Shown here: one piece after another, positions 15,572 to 23,439 of the stretch | Layout of the letters: every line of letters starts with the position of its first letter | How positions within the stretch are numbered: position 1 is the first letter of the stretch | Assembly: GCA_964653595.1 (NCBI GenBank) | Contig: CAZZHH010000034.1 | Span: 1 to 35,329 of the forward strand | Source of the DNA: JBAXTE01 sp964653595 | GTDB lineage: Bacteria > Bacteroidota > Bacteroidia > Bacteroidales > WCHB1-69 | DNA length: 35,329 nucleotides | Direction of reading: 5' to 3' | Notes under the pieces: model-generated | Seen by the model: only the letters and a program-made list of their open reading frames with translations | What the model was told of the DNA's origin: nothing | The model's database searches: none | Made by a program: the position numbers and the translations under genes

Positions 15572-16081
15572 ATGAAATATTTCATCATCGGTTTTATGGG
15601 CTCTGGCAAGAGTACAGTAGGTAGAAAACTAGCCAAAAGGCTAAACTACGATTTCTTCGATACAGATAGAATAATCGAAGAGTGTTTTAATCTGCCCGAA
15701 CATGAAATTTATTCTAAATATGGAAGCGAGATTTATCATAAAACAGAGCTGGAAGTACTTACAAATTTGTGCAATACCGATAATGCTGTAATTTCATGTG
15801 GTGGAGAGCTTCCTTATTATTACAATAACATCGATTTGATAAACAAACATGGTGAAACCATCTGGATTAATATGTCTGCAAAGTCTTTGGCAAACAGATT
15901 GTTTTGTGCGCGAAAAAAAAGGGTACAAATTCAAGATTATATCCAAGATATACAATTACTGGAAGAGTTCGTTGGTCGGCAAAATCTAATTTTAAAACCG
16001 TATTTCTCAAAAGCCAAATATGAGATTAAAGGTGAAAATATTCAAATAGATCAGTTAATCCATTTGTTAAAGATTGTTTAA
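15572..16081 (+). CDS. Divergent shikimate kinase-family protein
   Basis: A 169-residue P-loop kinase related to AroK, which phosphorylates shikimate in aromatic amino acid synthesis. Walker A is intact (GFMGSGKST at 7-15), as is FFDTD at 28-32. Other signatures are changed. The GExxFRxxE motif reads GSEIYHKTE (51-59), so the shikimate-binding Arg is His56. The TGGG motif reads CGGE (76-79). The lid RPLL reads RVQI from R117. The substrate Arg before P-x-Y near the C-terminus appears as Leu141 in LKPYF. It may bind another substrate or be poorly active. An ATG at 15554 adds six residues, but it lies in the terminator stem, so I use the ATG at 15572. The neighbours are not aromatic-pathway genes. 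Confidence 0.75.
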   Translation: MKYFIIGFMGSGKSTVGRKLAKRLNYDFFDTDRIIEECFNLPEHEIYSKYGSEIYHKTELEVLTNLCNTDNAVISCGGELPYYYNNIDLINKHGETIWINMSAKSLANRLFCARKKRVQIQDYIQDIQLLEEFVGRQNLILKPYFSKAKYEIKGENIQIDQLIHLLKIV

Positions 16082-16090
16082 TAATGATTT

Positions 16091-16124
16091 TTTGTGTGTT
16101 GTGTTGTTCCTTTTTTTACTTTTG
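16091..16124 (+). promoter_or_regulatory. Bacteroidetes-type promoter of the lipoprotein gene
   Basis: TTTG at 16091-16094, a 22-base spacer and TACTTTTG at 16117-16124 match the consensus. The gene start follows about 60 bases later. Confidence 0.5.
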
Positions 16125-16187
16125 TAGAGGTAGATGGAACTAATCCATTTTTTTTATTGAAATTAAGAACCATAAATGATATTAATT

Positions 16188-16892
16188 ATGAGTAAAAATC
16201 TTTTTTTTATTAGCTGTTACACCATAAGTATAAGTTTATTTTTGTTTTCATGTGCATCCAACGAAACATCCGAGTCAAACAAAGTAGCTCAATCTGAAAT
16301 TTATCAAAGTTATTTTGTGGATTATGATGCTTCTCAAAATGAATTTGAGGCTACTGCTAGCTTTCGATTTGGAGGACAAAATGGAACTACATTAAGATTG
16401 GTGGATAAAAGCAATGTTGTTTATAACAATATGCCTATGAGCGCCAATACAAGTGCTTGGACAGGTACTTCGTATCAATATAAAAAGAATGGGGCAGTTG
16501 GCTCTGAACACTCCTTTTTGTATGTAAACAACGATAATGAATCATTCAAAAATACGGTTCCGTTGCTTATGGCTGAGCCAATTCTTAAAAATACCTCCAT
16601 CTCAAAATCAAAAGGTGCGGTAATCAGTTGGAATGGAATGCCATTGTCCTCAAAGGATGATATCGAAATTGTAATTCGTGATTCCGTGCAATCGCACTAC
16701 TTTTCTCCAAAATTAGTGGGTGCAACATCATTAACATTGAAAAACACGGATCTAATGCCCGTAAAAATTGGAAACGCAGAGATGTACATCGTCCGCAGAG
16801 TGACGCTTTCATTGCAAAAAACAAATCCAATTGGTGGAGTCATTGGTTCAGAATATTTGTCTAAAAAGGTGGCGATAGAGATTGTGCCGTAA
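16188..16892 (+). CDS. Putative lipoprotein of unknown function
   Basis: A 234-residue protein that I do not recognise. Residues 1-22 (MSKNLFF...LFLFSC) form a lipoprotein signal peptide with Cys22 at the cleavage site, followed by a Ser/Asn/Glu-rich spacer. The body looks beta-rich with no repeats or known catalytic motif. It contains ASFRFGGQNGTTLRL, SAWTGTSYQY and a C-terminal half with a DSVQSHYFSPKL stretch. An upstream ATG at 16176 adds four residues; the chosen start gives the cleaner signal. It has its own promoter. A decayed copy of its last ~108 bases lies at 18688-18794, beyond the next gene, which shows that the locus was once duplicated. Confidence 0.75.
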   Translation: MSKNLFFISCYTISISLFLFSCASNETSESNKVAQSEIYQSYFVDYDASQNEFEATASFRFGGQNGTTLRLVDKSNVVYNNMPMSANTSAWTGTSYQYKKNGAVGSEHSFLYVNNDNESFKNTVPLLMAEPILKNTSISKSKGAVISWNGMPLSSKDDIEIVIRDSVQSHYFSPKLVGATSLTLKNTDLMPVKIGNAEMYIVRRVTLSLQKTNPIGGVIGSEYLSKKVAIEIVP

Positions 16893-16959
16893 GTTTAATT
16901 TCTAATATAATGCAATAATATTGGTAATATTTTGTTATTGTGGTTAAAAAAACTACATA

Positions 16960-18609
16960 ATGAAAAAACTCACTTTATTTATACATATTCTCATAACTCT
17001 CTTTATTTTAAGAGGGTTTGAGAATAAATTAGAGGCCCAAAATTTGGTAAAAAATTCTTCGTTTGAATATTTTATTCAGTGCCCAATTAGTGTTAATTAT
17101 TTTAACGGATATTTACAAGATTGGTATGCATTTCAAACTGGGAATAATGGTTATTCTCGTTCAGCTTATTTTCACGCATGTTCTCCTTTGCCATGTTCAG
17201 TTCCGCAAAATTCCGCTGGCTGGCAAATGGCAAAAACAGGTGTAGGGTATACTTGTATTCAAGTATATAGTTTCTCGTTTTCGCCGAACATGAGAGCTTA
17301 TGTTGAAGGCTCATTTTTATCGCCGCTTAAAGCGGATTCGGTTTATTGTATAGAGTTTTGGGTGAGTTTAACAGATTCTACTAGAAGTCGTCCAATTAAA
17401 AATGTGGATGCACATATTTCTGACACACTTTTGGATTGGAATAATGGGTTTGGAAATAATTTGAGTGGAATTATGCCCCAAATAAGATCACAACAAATTT
17501 TGAGCGACAAAATTGGATGGACTAAAGTATCGGGATTATATACTGCACACGGAGGCGAAAAGAATATAATCATCGGTAATTTTAAAGATGATATACATAC
17601 TACTGTTGTCTCATTTAAACCAATAGGAACTCCAATTTCTGTTGCCTATTATATTGATGATGTGAGTGTAACGCCCATTGGCGCACCAGTTCCGTTTTTG
17701 GGGGTGGATACGCTGATTTGCAAAAGCCAAACGCCCTTTATGCTAAATGCTCCAATGGGATATGATAGCTATTTGTGGAGCAATGGAAGTACAACCAGCG
17801 ATATCGCGGTTACGGATAGCGGTTCTTATTGGGTAAAGTGCATCATGAATGGTTGCGGAGAACTTAGCGATACTATTCATATTGGTTTTTTTAATACTCC
17901 TACCTTAAACTTGCTTGGGGATACGATTATTTGCAAAGGGAGTAGTATTTCACTAACAGGCCAATCAGGTTTCTCAAGTTATTTATGGAGCAATGCTGAT
18001 ACCATTCAAACGATTCAAGTTTCGGATGCAGGGTTGTATATTTTACAGGCATCTGATTTTTGTGGTTTGCAAACGGATAGTGTTCGGGTTCTAGTAGATT
18101 CGTTGCCAGAGATAGTCATCGATTTAGGAGTTGATACTACTGTATGCCCTAACGGTGTGTATAACCCGATAACTCTTTATCCTTCGCAACTGATGCCTAA
18201 TTATCTTTGGAATACAGGTGAAGAAAGTGCACAAATTACAGTTGACAAAAAAGGATCATACTGGATGAAAAGTGTATATTATTGTGGAACGATATATAGT
18301 GATACCATTTTTGTTGATTCATGCCCATTAGATACGAATTTCAATTTTTATATTCCCAATTCATTCAGTCCGAATAATGATGGGGTAAACGATGTGTTTC
18401 AACCTGTTTTTTATAATATCATTTTTACTGATGCTCAAATTTTTAATCGTTGGGGCGATTTGGTATACCAAAGCAAAGATAAATTTTTATGGGATGGTAA
18501 AAAACTGGGAATTGAGTGCCCAATAGGTGTCTATTTTTACAATCTAAGATACAAAGATGTGCTTGAAAATCATTATCAAAAAATGGGAACACTGAATTTG
18601 ATTCGTTGA
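16960..18609 (+). CDS. T9SS type B sorting-domain (gliding motility-associated C-terminal) surface protein
   Basis: A 549-residue protein likely exported by the type IX secretion system and placed on the cell surface or released. Residues 1-26 are a signal peptide ending LEAQ. Residues 27-240 (NLVKNSSFE..., with AYYIDDVSVTPIG near the end) look like a carbohydrate-binding-type beta sandwich with the DDV ending. Three Ig/PKD-like repeats follow, each with a SYLWSNG/NYLWNTG-type core and GSYWVK/GLYILQ/GSYWMK strand, and conserved cysteine pairs. Residues 463-549 are the CHU_C-type C-terminal domain: IPNSFSPNNDGVNDVF, FNRWGDLVYQS, WDGK and GVYFYNLRY. A terminator-like hairpin follows. Its ligand is not known. 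Confidence 0.9.
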   Translation: MKKLTLFIHILITLFILRGFENKLEAQNLVKNSSFEYFIQCPISVNYFNGYLQDWYAFQTGNNGYSRSAYFHACSPLPCSVPQNSAGWQMAKTGVGYTCIQVYSFSFSPNMRAYVEGSFLSPLKADSVYCIEFWVSLTDSTRSRPIKNVDAHISDTLLDWNNGFGNNLSGIMPQIRSQQILSDKIGWTKVSGLYTAHGGEKNIIIGNFKDDIHTTVVSFKPIGTPISVAYYIDDVSVTPIGAPVPFLGVDTLICKSQTPFMLNAPMGYDSYLWSNGSTTSDIAVTDSGSYWVKCIMNGCGELSDTIHIGFFNTPTLNLLGDTIICKGSSISLTGQSGFSSYLWSNADTIQTIQVSDAGLYILQASDFCGLQTDSVRVLVDSLPEIVIDLGVDTTVCPNGVYNPITLYPSQLMPNYLWNTGEESAQITVDKKGSYWMKSVYYCGTIYSDTIFVDSCPLDTNFNFYIPNSFSPNNDGVNDVFQPVFYNIIFTDAQIFNRWGDLVYQSKDKFLWDGKKLGIECPIGVYFYNLRYKDVLENHYQKMGTLNLIR

Positions 18610-18652
18610 GAATTGAAGATAATAGTTTCCATAATTTTCATGATTCAGGATT

Positions 18653-18688
18653 GATTGCTTAAAGATCGTTTTTTGCAATCTTTTTTTT
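18653..18688 (+). terminator. Probable terminator of the T9SS type B gene
   Basis: GATTGC pairs with GCAATC around a 16-base loop and is followed by eight T. An alternative fold, AAAGAT with ATCTTT, is also possible. It lies 44 bases after the stop codon. Confidence 0.5.
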
Positions 18689-18794
18689 ATATCACCCTTA
18701 GAGTGATGTTTTCATTGCAAAAAAAATATCATATTTGGTGGTGACATTGTTTGAAGTTTTATCTGAAAAGGTAGCTCTAGTAATTATGCCGTAA
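18688..18794 (+). pseudogene. Decayed copy of the 3' end of the lipoprotein gene at 16188-16892
   Basis: Bases 18688-18794 line up with 16785-16892, the last ~108 bases of the lipoprotein gene, including the TAA stop. Shared stretches include TTTCATTGCAAAAAA, GGTGG...CATTG and AAAAGGT, ending TATGCCGTAA versus TGTGCCGTAA. The copy has substitutions, a one-base shift near ATTTGGTGG and internal stops, so it cannot be translated. No start or upstream part is visible because the terminator of the preceding gene precedes it directly. It is best explained as the remnant of a second lipoprotein gene in a former tandem arrangement. Confidence 0.8.
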
Positions 18795-18903
18795 TCATTA
18801 TAACAAATTGCAAGATGTTGTGTGATAATGTTTAAAATATCTTAATTCATCAATATTGCCAAGTATTATTTTCAATTCCAAATTCTCTTTAAGCTTGAGT
18901 TTT

Positions 18904-18958
18904 TGACACAATTTTATGTTAAAAAATAGTGTCATATCAGAATTATTTAATATATTTG
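18904..18958 (+). promoter_or_regulatory. Promoter region of the T9SS type A gene with a TGACAC dyad
   Basis: TATATTTG at 18951-18958 is a TAnnTTTG box 38 bases before the start codon. Upstream, TGACAC (18904-18909) and GTGTCA (18929-18934) form an exact 6-bp inverted repeat with 19 bases between them. A clear TTTG at the normal -33 position is missing, so the dyad might mark an activator or repressor site. Confidence 0.4.
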
Positions 18959-18996
18959 CAGTGGGAATCTATATTATAAATTAAACAAATAGAAAA

Positions 18997-20730
18997 ATGA
19001 GAAAAATTACGATCTTATTTATGGCGGTTGTGTTTGCTTTTTCAGTAAATGCACAAACCCGTAACAATGGAGCAAATATTAGAGCTTCAAAAAGTTCAGT
19101 TACTCACAAAACAACGGTTACGAATAATGCAAAAGACATTACTTCAGTTACCTTCCTTAACGAAAGTTTTGAATCAGCTACATTTCCACCAACAGGTTGG
19201 GCTTTATTATCACCAGATGGTGGTACTGGTTGGATGAGAGTAACTGCTGGAACTACTCCAATGCCAGGTTGGCAAGGTGGAACAATCTCAGTTCCTGCAA
19301 ATGGTGGTACTGCTTGCGCATATTGCTCATGGAATACTGGCGGTGCAGCTTCTAACGACCAATGGTTGATTACGCCTCAATTGGCAAATGTGCAAGCAAA
19401 TGATACTGTTAAATTTTGGTGTCGTCGTGCGCAAATTAATTATTTAGACGAATTGCAAATCAAAATTTCAACAGGTACAGCTGCTGCTCCTGCTGATTTT
19501 ACAATTGCAGGGCCAACTTTTGCATTTCCTGCTGGTTCTGGTGACTCTGCTTGGACACAATACGTTATTCCAATTGGTGCTTTAGTTCCTGTTGGATCAG
19601 ATGTATATGTTGGTTTCCGCGAAGTTGTTGCTGACAACGATGCTGATGGTTCTTCTATTTCAATAGATAAGGTTACCTGGGGTACTCTTCCTGCCACTCC
19701 TATTGCATCTGTATCTCCTCAAGCATGGGCAGCTGGAAATGTTGTTCTTGGAAACTCTGTTACATCTCCTGCTATCACATTGTCAAATAATGGTGGTGGT
19801 ACTTTAACTGTTAGTGCAATTTCTGGGTTATCTGCTCCTTATACAACAACTCTAGTTCCTGCATCTGTTAGTTTAGCTACAGATCAATCAACTACATTCA
19901 CATTTACATTTGCTCCAACAACAGCAGCAGCTGCCAATCAAACGGTTACACTTACTACTAACGCTGGTGATGTAACTATCGCTTTAACTGGTACTGGTGT
20001 AGAATGTACAGCTTTAAATATACCTTTCAACGAAGGTTTCGAAACTGAAAATGCATGTGCAACTATTATCGATGCAAACTCAGACACATTCACATGGCAT
20101 TATTTAGAAAATGCTGCTTGGGCGCATGGTGGAACTAAATTCGCACGTTATTCTTATAACACCGACCGTGCAACTGGTGGTGACGATTATTTCGTATTAC
20201 CTGGTATCAACTTTACTGCTGGTACTAACTACAATATCAACTTCTGGCATAAAGTTTTTGATGGCTTATATCCAGAAAGCTTCCAAGTAAAAATGGGTAC
20301 TACTGCAAATGCTGGTGGATTAACTACTGTTCTTGTTGACAAACCTGGCCAAGCGGATACAGCATGGAATAACGAAAGTGTTAATTTTACTGTTCCTACT
20401 ACCGGTGTTTATTATATTGCTTTCTATTGCAACTCTAATGCTGACCAATGGCGTTTGGCTATCGACGATGTTACAATCGATTTAAACAATGGTGTAGCTG
20501 AAAATTCTCAAGAGGTAATTTCTGTTTTCCCAAATCCTGCTAACGACAAACTATTTATCTCTTCAAGCAAAATTAATACTGTTGAGATTTATAATTTAAC
20601 AGGTGCTAAAGTTGCTTCTTATGGTAATCAAAATACAATTATTATCTCTGATTTGGCTCAAGGTGCATATCTTGTAAAAGTAATCACAGATAATAAAGTA
20701 ACTACTAAAAAGATTAATATCGTAAGATAA
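18997..20730 (+). CDS. T9SS type A sorting-domain protein with choice-of-anchor J domains
   Basis: A 577-residue secreted protein with a signal peptide (1-20, ending VNAQ). Residues 52-232 form a choice-of-anchor J/cleaved-adhesin-like domain: NESFESATFPPTGW, NDQWLITPQL, SISIDKVTW. Residues 235-335 are an Ig-like middle domain rich in Thr and Ala (SVSPQAWAAGNVVLGNS...TNAGDVTIALTGTG). Residues 340-495 are a second choice-of-anchor J domain (NEGFETENACA, DDYFVLPGINF, WRLAIDDVTID). Residues 510-577 are the type A sorting domain with VFPNPANDKLFI, VEIYNLTGAKV, GAYLVKV and KKINIVR. Codon use is unlike the neighbours, with many GCT, GGT, ACT and GTT codons, as expected for a very highly expressed gene. 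The C-terminus would direct export by the type IX system. Confidence 0.9.
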   Translation: MRKITILFMAVVFAFSVNAQTRNNGANIRASKSSVTHKTTVTNNAKDITSVTFLNESFESATFPPTGWALLSPDGGTGWMRVTAGTTPMPGWQGGTISVPANGGTACAYCSWNTGGAASNDQWLITPQLANVQANDTVKFWCRRAQINYLDELQIKISTGTAAAPADFTIAGPTFAFPAGSGDSAWTQYVIPIGALVPVGSDVYVGFREVVADNDADGSSISIDKVTWGTLPATPIASVSPQAWAAGNVVLGNSVTSPAITLSNNGGGTLTVSAISGLSAPYTTTLVPASVSLATDQSTTFTFTFAPTTAAAANQTVTLTTNAGDVTIALTGTGVECTALNIPFNEGFETENACATIIDANSDTFTWHYLENAAWAHGGTKFARYSYNTDRATGGDDYFVLPGINFTAGTNYNINFWHKVFDGLYPESFQVKMGTTANAGGLTTVLVDKPGQADTAWNNESVNFTVPTTGVYYIAFYCNSNADQWRLAIDDVTIDLNNGVAENSQEVISVFPNPANDKLFISSSKINTVEIYNLTGAKVASYGNQNTIIISDLAQGAYLVKVITDNKVTTKKINIVR

Positions 20731-20743
20731 TTAGTCCTTTTAG

Positions 20744-20787
20744 AGACACAAAAAAAGTCCTGCGAAAGCAGGACTTTTTTTGTGTCT
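20744..20787 (+). terminator. Strong terminator of the T9SS type A gene
   Basis: A perfect 18-bp stem (AGACACAAAAAAAGTCCTG region with its complement) around GCGAAAGC, 13 bases after the stop codon. The inner stem AGTCCTGC/GCAGGACT is followed by a T run. Confidence 0.9.
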
Positions 20788-20788
20788 A

Positions 20789-20859
20789 ATATTCCCATAT
20801 GGGAATATCCTATATAGGTGGTTAATACCTTATGCTAATATGATTTGGTATTACTACCA
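20789..20859. repeat. Cluster of three adjacent palindromes
   Basis: ATATTCCCATATGGGAATAT at 20789-20808 is a perfect 20-bp palindrome. CCTATATAGG at 20809-20818 is a perfect 10-bp palindrome directly after it. TGGTTAATACC (20819-20829) then pairs with GGTATTA-CT-ACCA (20847-20859). The three elements abut with no spacer. They lie in the 415-base gap 20731-21145, which holds no gene. Confidence 0.65.
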
Positions 20860-20935
20860 ATTTAGTGGGATGTACAAACAATAATTAAAACTGAAAAGAT
20901 TTCTCTCCTCGTTACCAATGACAGAATTTCGTATC

Positions 20936-20981
20936 ATAAAAAGCCGCCCGTTCGACAGGCTCAGGGTGACCGGCTTTTTAT
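20936..20981. terminator. Terminator-like hairpin enclosing a Bacteroidetes intergenic repeat half-site
   Basis: ATAAAAAGCCG at 20936-20946 pairs exactly with CGGCTTTTTAT at 20971-20981. The loop contains TTCGACAGGCTCAGGGTGAC, a sequence type scattered between genes in this phylum. A/T tracts on both sides would allow action in both directions. Confidence 0.6.
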
Positions 20982-21085
20982 ATTAATCTCACTACTGTCA
21001 CTAACCCTTTCTTTTCAATTTTTTGAATGTTGTCTCGGAATGACAATGATTTAATATGTGAATTAAGTATGGATAGAGATAGGAG

Positions 21086-21123
21086 GAAAAAAATATTCCA
21101 GCATCTTTGTAAATGCTGGAATA
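21086..21123 (-). terminator. Terminator of the prsW-SPFH-zinc-ribbon operon
   Basis: TATTCCAGCAT (21094-21104) and ATGCTGGAATA (21113-21123) form a perfect 11-bp stem. Read on the minus strand it is followed by seven T. It lies 23 bases beyond the end of the zinc-ribbon gene. Confidence 0.85.
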
Positions 21124-21145
21124 CTAAAAATATTGTTACTAAGTG

Positions 21146-22237
21146 TTAACCTTGTGTTGCAAAATAGATTGCTGCAATTACTCCAAGTCCTAGTATTATA
21201 GCAATCAGAACTTTCCAGACGCTTACAGGGTAATTACCTTCAATTTCACCTGTTTGTCCATTGATTAATATCGAATAGGTTTTGTTGTTGTATTTGTATG
21301 ATGTTAGCCAAATCGGTAAAAGTAGATGTTTAAACTTTATGTTGGAATGTTCAATCTCTTTGTTATGAATTCTTTGTTCGTTCCCTCCAATATCCTCTTT
21401 GATGTCTGTAATTATTTTTTCTTCCATGATCTCTTTAGCCATCATAAAGCCATCATTCAGTCCAATCTGATAAATCTCGGTTGTAAACCCGCTTAAATAC
21501 TGTTCATCATATGGCATCAACTCTTCGAAATTCCATTCATCGAGTTTATTTTTTAATTTTTCGGGAAGAGAGTTAGAAGCACATATTAGGATATCGTCAA
21601 AAAATCTGTTGACATTTCCCGAACGGTGTGTCCATCGGGTTCGGGTTTCTGAAACTGTTTTTCCATCTCGTTGAACAGAGACTGTATAATGATCGCCACG
21701 CTCTCCAGAGTATGATGTGCTGGTGTTGCAGTCGTATGTCCAGTATGGAATATATAAACCTTGAATTTTTCCTTGCTCTGCTTTTACTTTCACAGAATTT
21801 GGTGCCCAAAAACGCCCTTTTATCCATCCTTTGAAAAGCTCATTGCATCTGTTTTTTGCAATTTGAAATGGTAGAATGTATTTAGGCTTAATCACTCTGT
21901 TGGTAGTACTTTGAGAGACCACTAATGCAGTTCCGCAAAAAGCACAATCGGAAGACATTGTGTTCGGAGGTAAGGCACTAATTGCTCCGCAGGTAGCACA
22001 CTTCACTTGTAAAACCTCTTCGGTTAAGCTCGTGTTTGTTTCTACTGAATGTGCGATTGATTCAAAGTCCTCTTCAATAACCTCGATTTTTTCTAATTCA
22101 ATTTCATTTTTTTCGCCACAATAAGGACAAGTTAAACTGTGACTTCCAGGCGCAAAAACTAAAAAAGCTCCGCATTTTGTGCAAGGATACTGTTTGTTGT
22201 CAACGCTTTCTGGCGATGTTAAATCTTCGTTTTCCAT
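21146..22237 (-). CDS. Double zinc-ribbon membrane protein (YdjG/TFIIB-type ribbon family)
   Basis: A 363-residue protein with two N-terminal zinc ribbons. The first has C19-x2-C22 and C37-x2-C40 (CTKCG...CPYCGEKNEI); the second has C80-x2-C83 and C98-x2-C101. A mixed domain of about 200 residues follows, with LPFQIAKNRCNELFKGWIKGRFWAPNSVK, GLYIPYWTYDCNTSTSYSGERGDHY and LLPIWLTSYKYNNKTYSILINGQTGEIEG. A single transmembrane helix at about 337-360 (VWKVLIAIILGLGVIAAIYF) anchors the C-terminus, with the ribbons presumably in the cytosol. It is the last gene of a three-gene unit, 14 bases after the SPFH gene. Zinc-ribbon proteins of this kind sit beside SPFH proteins in Bacillus (YdjG with YdjI), which suggests a membrane-scaffold partner. 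Confidence 0.85.
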   Translation of the reverse strand: MENEDLTSPESVDNKQYPCTKCGAFLVFAPGSHSLTCPYCGEKNEIELEKIEVIEEDFESIAHSVETNTSLTEEVLQVKCATCGAISALPPNTMSSDCAFCGTALVVSQSTTNRVIKPKYILPFQIAKNRCNELFKGWIKGRFWAPNSVKVKAEQGKIQGLYIPYWTYDCNTSTSYSGERGDHYTVSVQRDGKTVSETRTRWTHRSGNVNRFFDDILICASNSLPEKLKNKLDEWNFEELMPYDEQYLSGFTTEIYQIGLNDGFMMAKEIMEEKIITDIKEDIGGNEQRIHNKEIEHSNIKFKHLLLPIWLTSYKYNNKTYSILINGQTGEIEGNYPVSVWKVLIAIILGLGVIAAIYFATQG

Positions 22238-22251
22238 CTAAATTGATTGTT

Positions 22252-23367
22252 TTATAAGTTAGGAACTGGGGGAGGAACTGCCCCAAAAAAGCCAGATAAT
22301 TCAGCTACTTGACCCGCAGCTGTCCATGCAGCCATACCTTGTTTCCAGACCAATGTGTCGCGAGTGATTTGACCTTGTTGAATCATTAAGCCCAAGTTGC
22401 TAATAGGATAGGGGCCTTGTTGTTGACCATTTACGGCAACATACATCGGTTCTTGTCCTGGAATTGGAGGTGGTGCACCCGCACCTGCAGGAGCTGCTTG
22501 TTGCGATTGCTGATTTTGGTTCATCATCTGATTGGCCATATTCATCCCCATAGCTAGGCCCATAGCATCCGAAGCCATGCTATGTCCTCCGTTTTCAGCA
22601 GCTTTTTCCATGGAGTTGGCAAACTGAAATTGCGTGAATTTGTTCATGTCACCAACTACGCCCATGCTGGTTCGCTTGTCGAGCATTTTTTCAACCTCTT
22701 CGGGCAATGAGATGTTCTCAATCAAGAATTTTGTCACCACAATGCCGTACTCATCGAATTCTGGCGCAATTTTTTCGCCAATACCAGCGGACAACTCATT
22801 GTAATTTGCAGCTAAGTCTAATGCAGGTATTTTTGATTCTGCTAAAAAGTCTGAAAAGCGTGTTACGATGAGATTTCTAAGTTGATCTTCAATTTCATCG
22901 GTAGTAAATTCACTTTGAGTGCCTACAATATTTTTGAAAAAATTGGTGGGATCTGCATTTATTTTGAAACAATAGCTGCCAAAAGCACGAAGACGAAGTG
23001 GTCCAAACTCTGCATCGCGCAACATAATTGGATTTTTAGTTCCCCACTTTTTATTGGTAAATTGCTTTGTGCTCACAAAAAATACATCCACTTTGAAAGG
23101 ACTGTCAAAACCGTATTTCCACCCTTTTAACGTGGATAAAATGGGCATGTTTTGAGTGTTTAGGGTGTACATGCCAGGTTGATAAATATCTGCAATTACT
23201 CCTTCGTTCATGAAAATTGCTACTTGCGATTCACGAACCGTAAGTTTTGCGTTGTTTTTAATCTCGTTTTGATATCTTGGAAATTTCCAAACAATAGTAT
23301 CATTTGTTTGGTCGACCCATTCAATGATGTCGATAAATTCGCCGCGTAATTTGTCAAATAAGCCCAT
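22252..23367 (-). CDS. SPFH-domain (virion core/YdjI-like) protein with C-terminal GYF_2 domain
   Basis: A 371-residue protein. Residues 1-235 are the SPFH/band-7 domain of the YdjI or virion core-like type, starting MGLFDKLRGEFIDIIEWVD and including SQVAIFMNEGVIADIYQPGMYTL, FFVSTKQFTNKKWGTKNPI and FLIENISLPEEVEKMLD. Residues 260-305 form a Met/Gln/Asn/Ala/Pro-rich flexible linker. Residues 308-358 match a GYF_2 domain: YVAVNGQQQGPYPISNLGLMI, then ITRDTLVWKQGMAAWTAAGQV. GYF domains bind proline-rich peptides. There is no signal peptide or transmembrane segment, so it probably assembles on the inner face of the membrane. The neighbouring protease and zinc-ribbon membrane protein are likely partners. 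Confidence 0.88.
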   Translation of the reverse strand: MGLFDKLRGEFIDIIEWVDQTNDTIVWKFPRYQNEIKNNAKLTVRESQVAIFMNEGVIADIYQPGMYTLNTQNMPILSTLKGWKYGFDSPFKVDVFFVSTKQFTNKKWGTKNPIMLRDAEFGPLRLRAFGSYCFKINADPTNFFKNIVGTQSEFTTDEIEDQLRNLIVTRFSDFLAESKIPALDLAANYNELSAGIGEKIAPEFDEYGIVVTKFLIENISLPEEVEKMLDKRTSMGVVGDMNKFTQFQFANSMEKAAENGGHSMASDAMGLAMGMNMANQMMNQNQQSQQAAPAGAGAPPPIPGQEPMYVAVNGQQQGPYPISNLGLMIQQGQITRDTLVWKQGMAAWTAAGQVAELSGFFGAVPPPVPNL

Positions 23368-23439
23368 ATACTTTTCTATTTAAATTGAATGCTAATTTAC
23401 AATAAGTTTTTTTTTTACAATGTTAAAAGAGTAGTTTTT

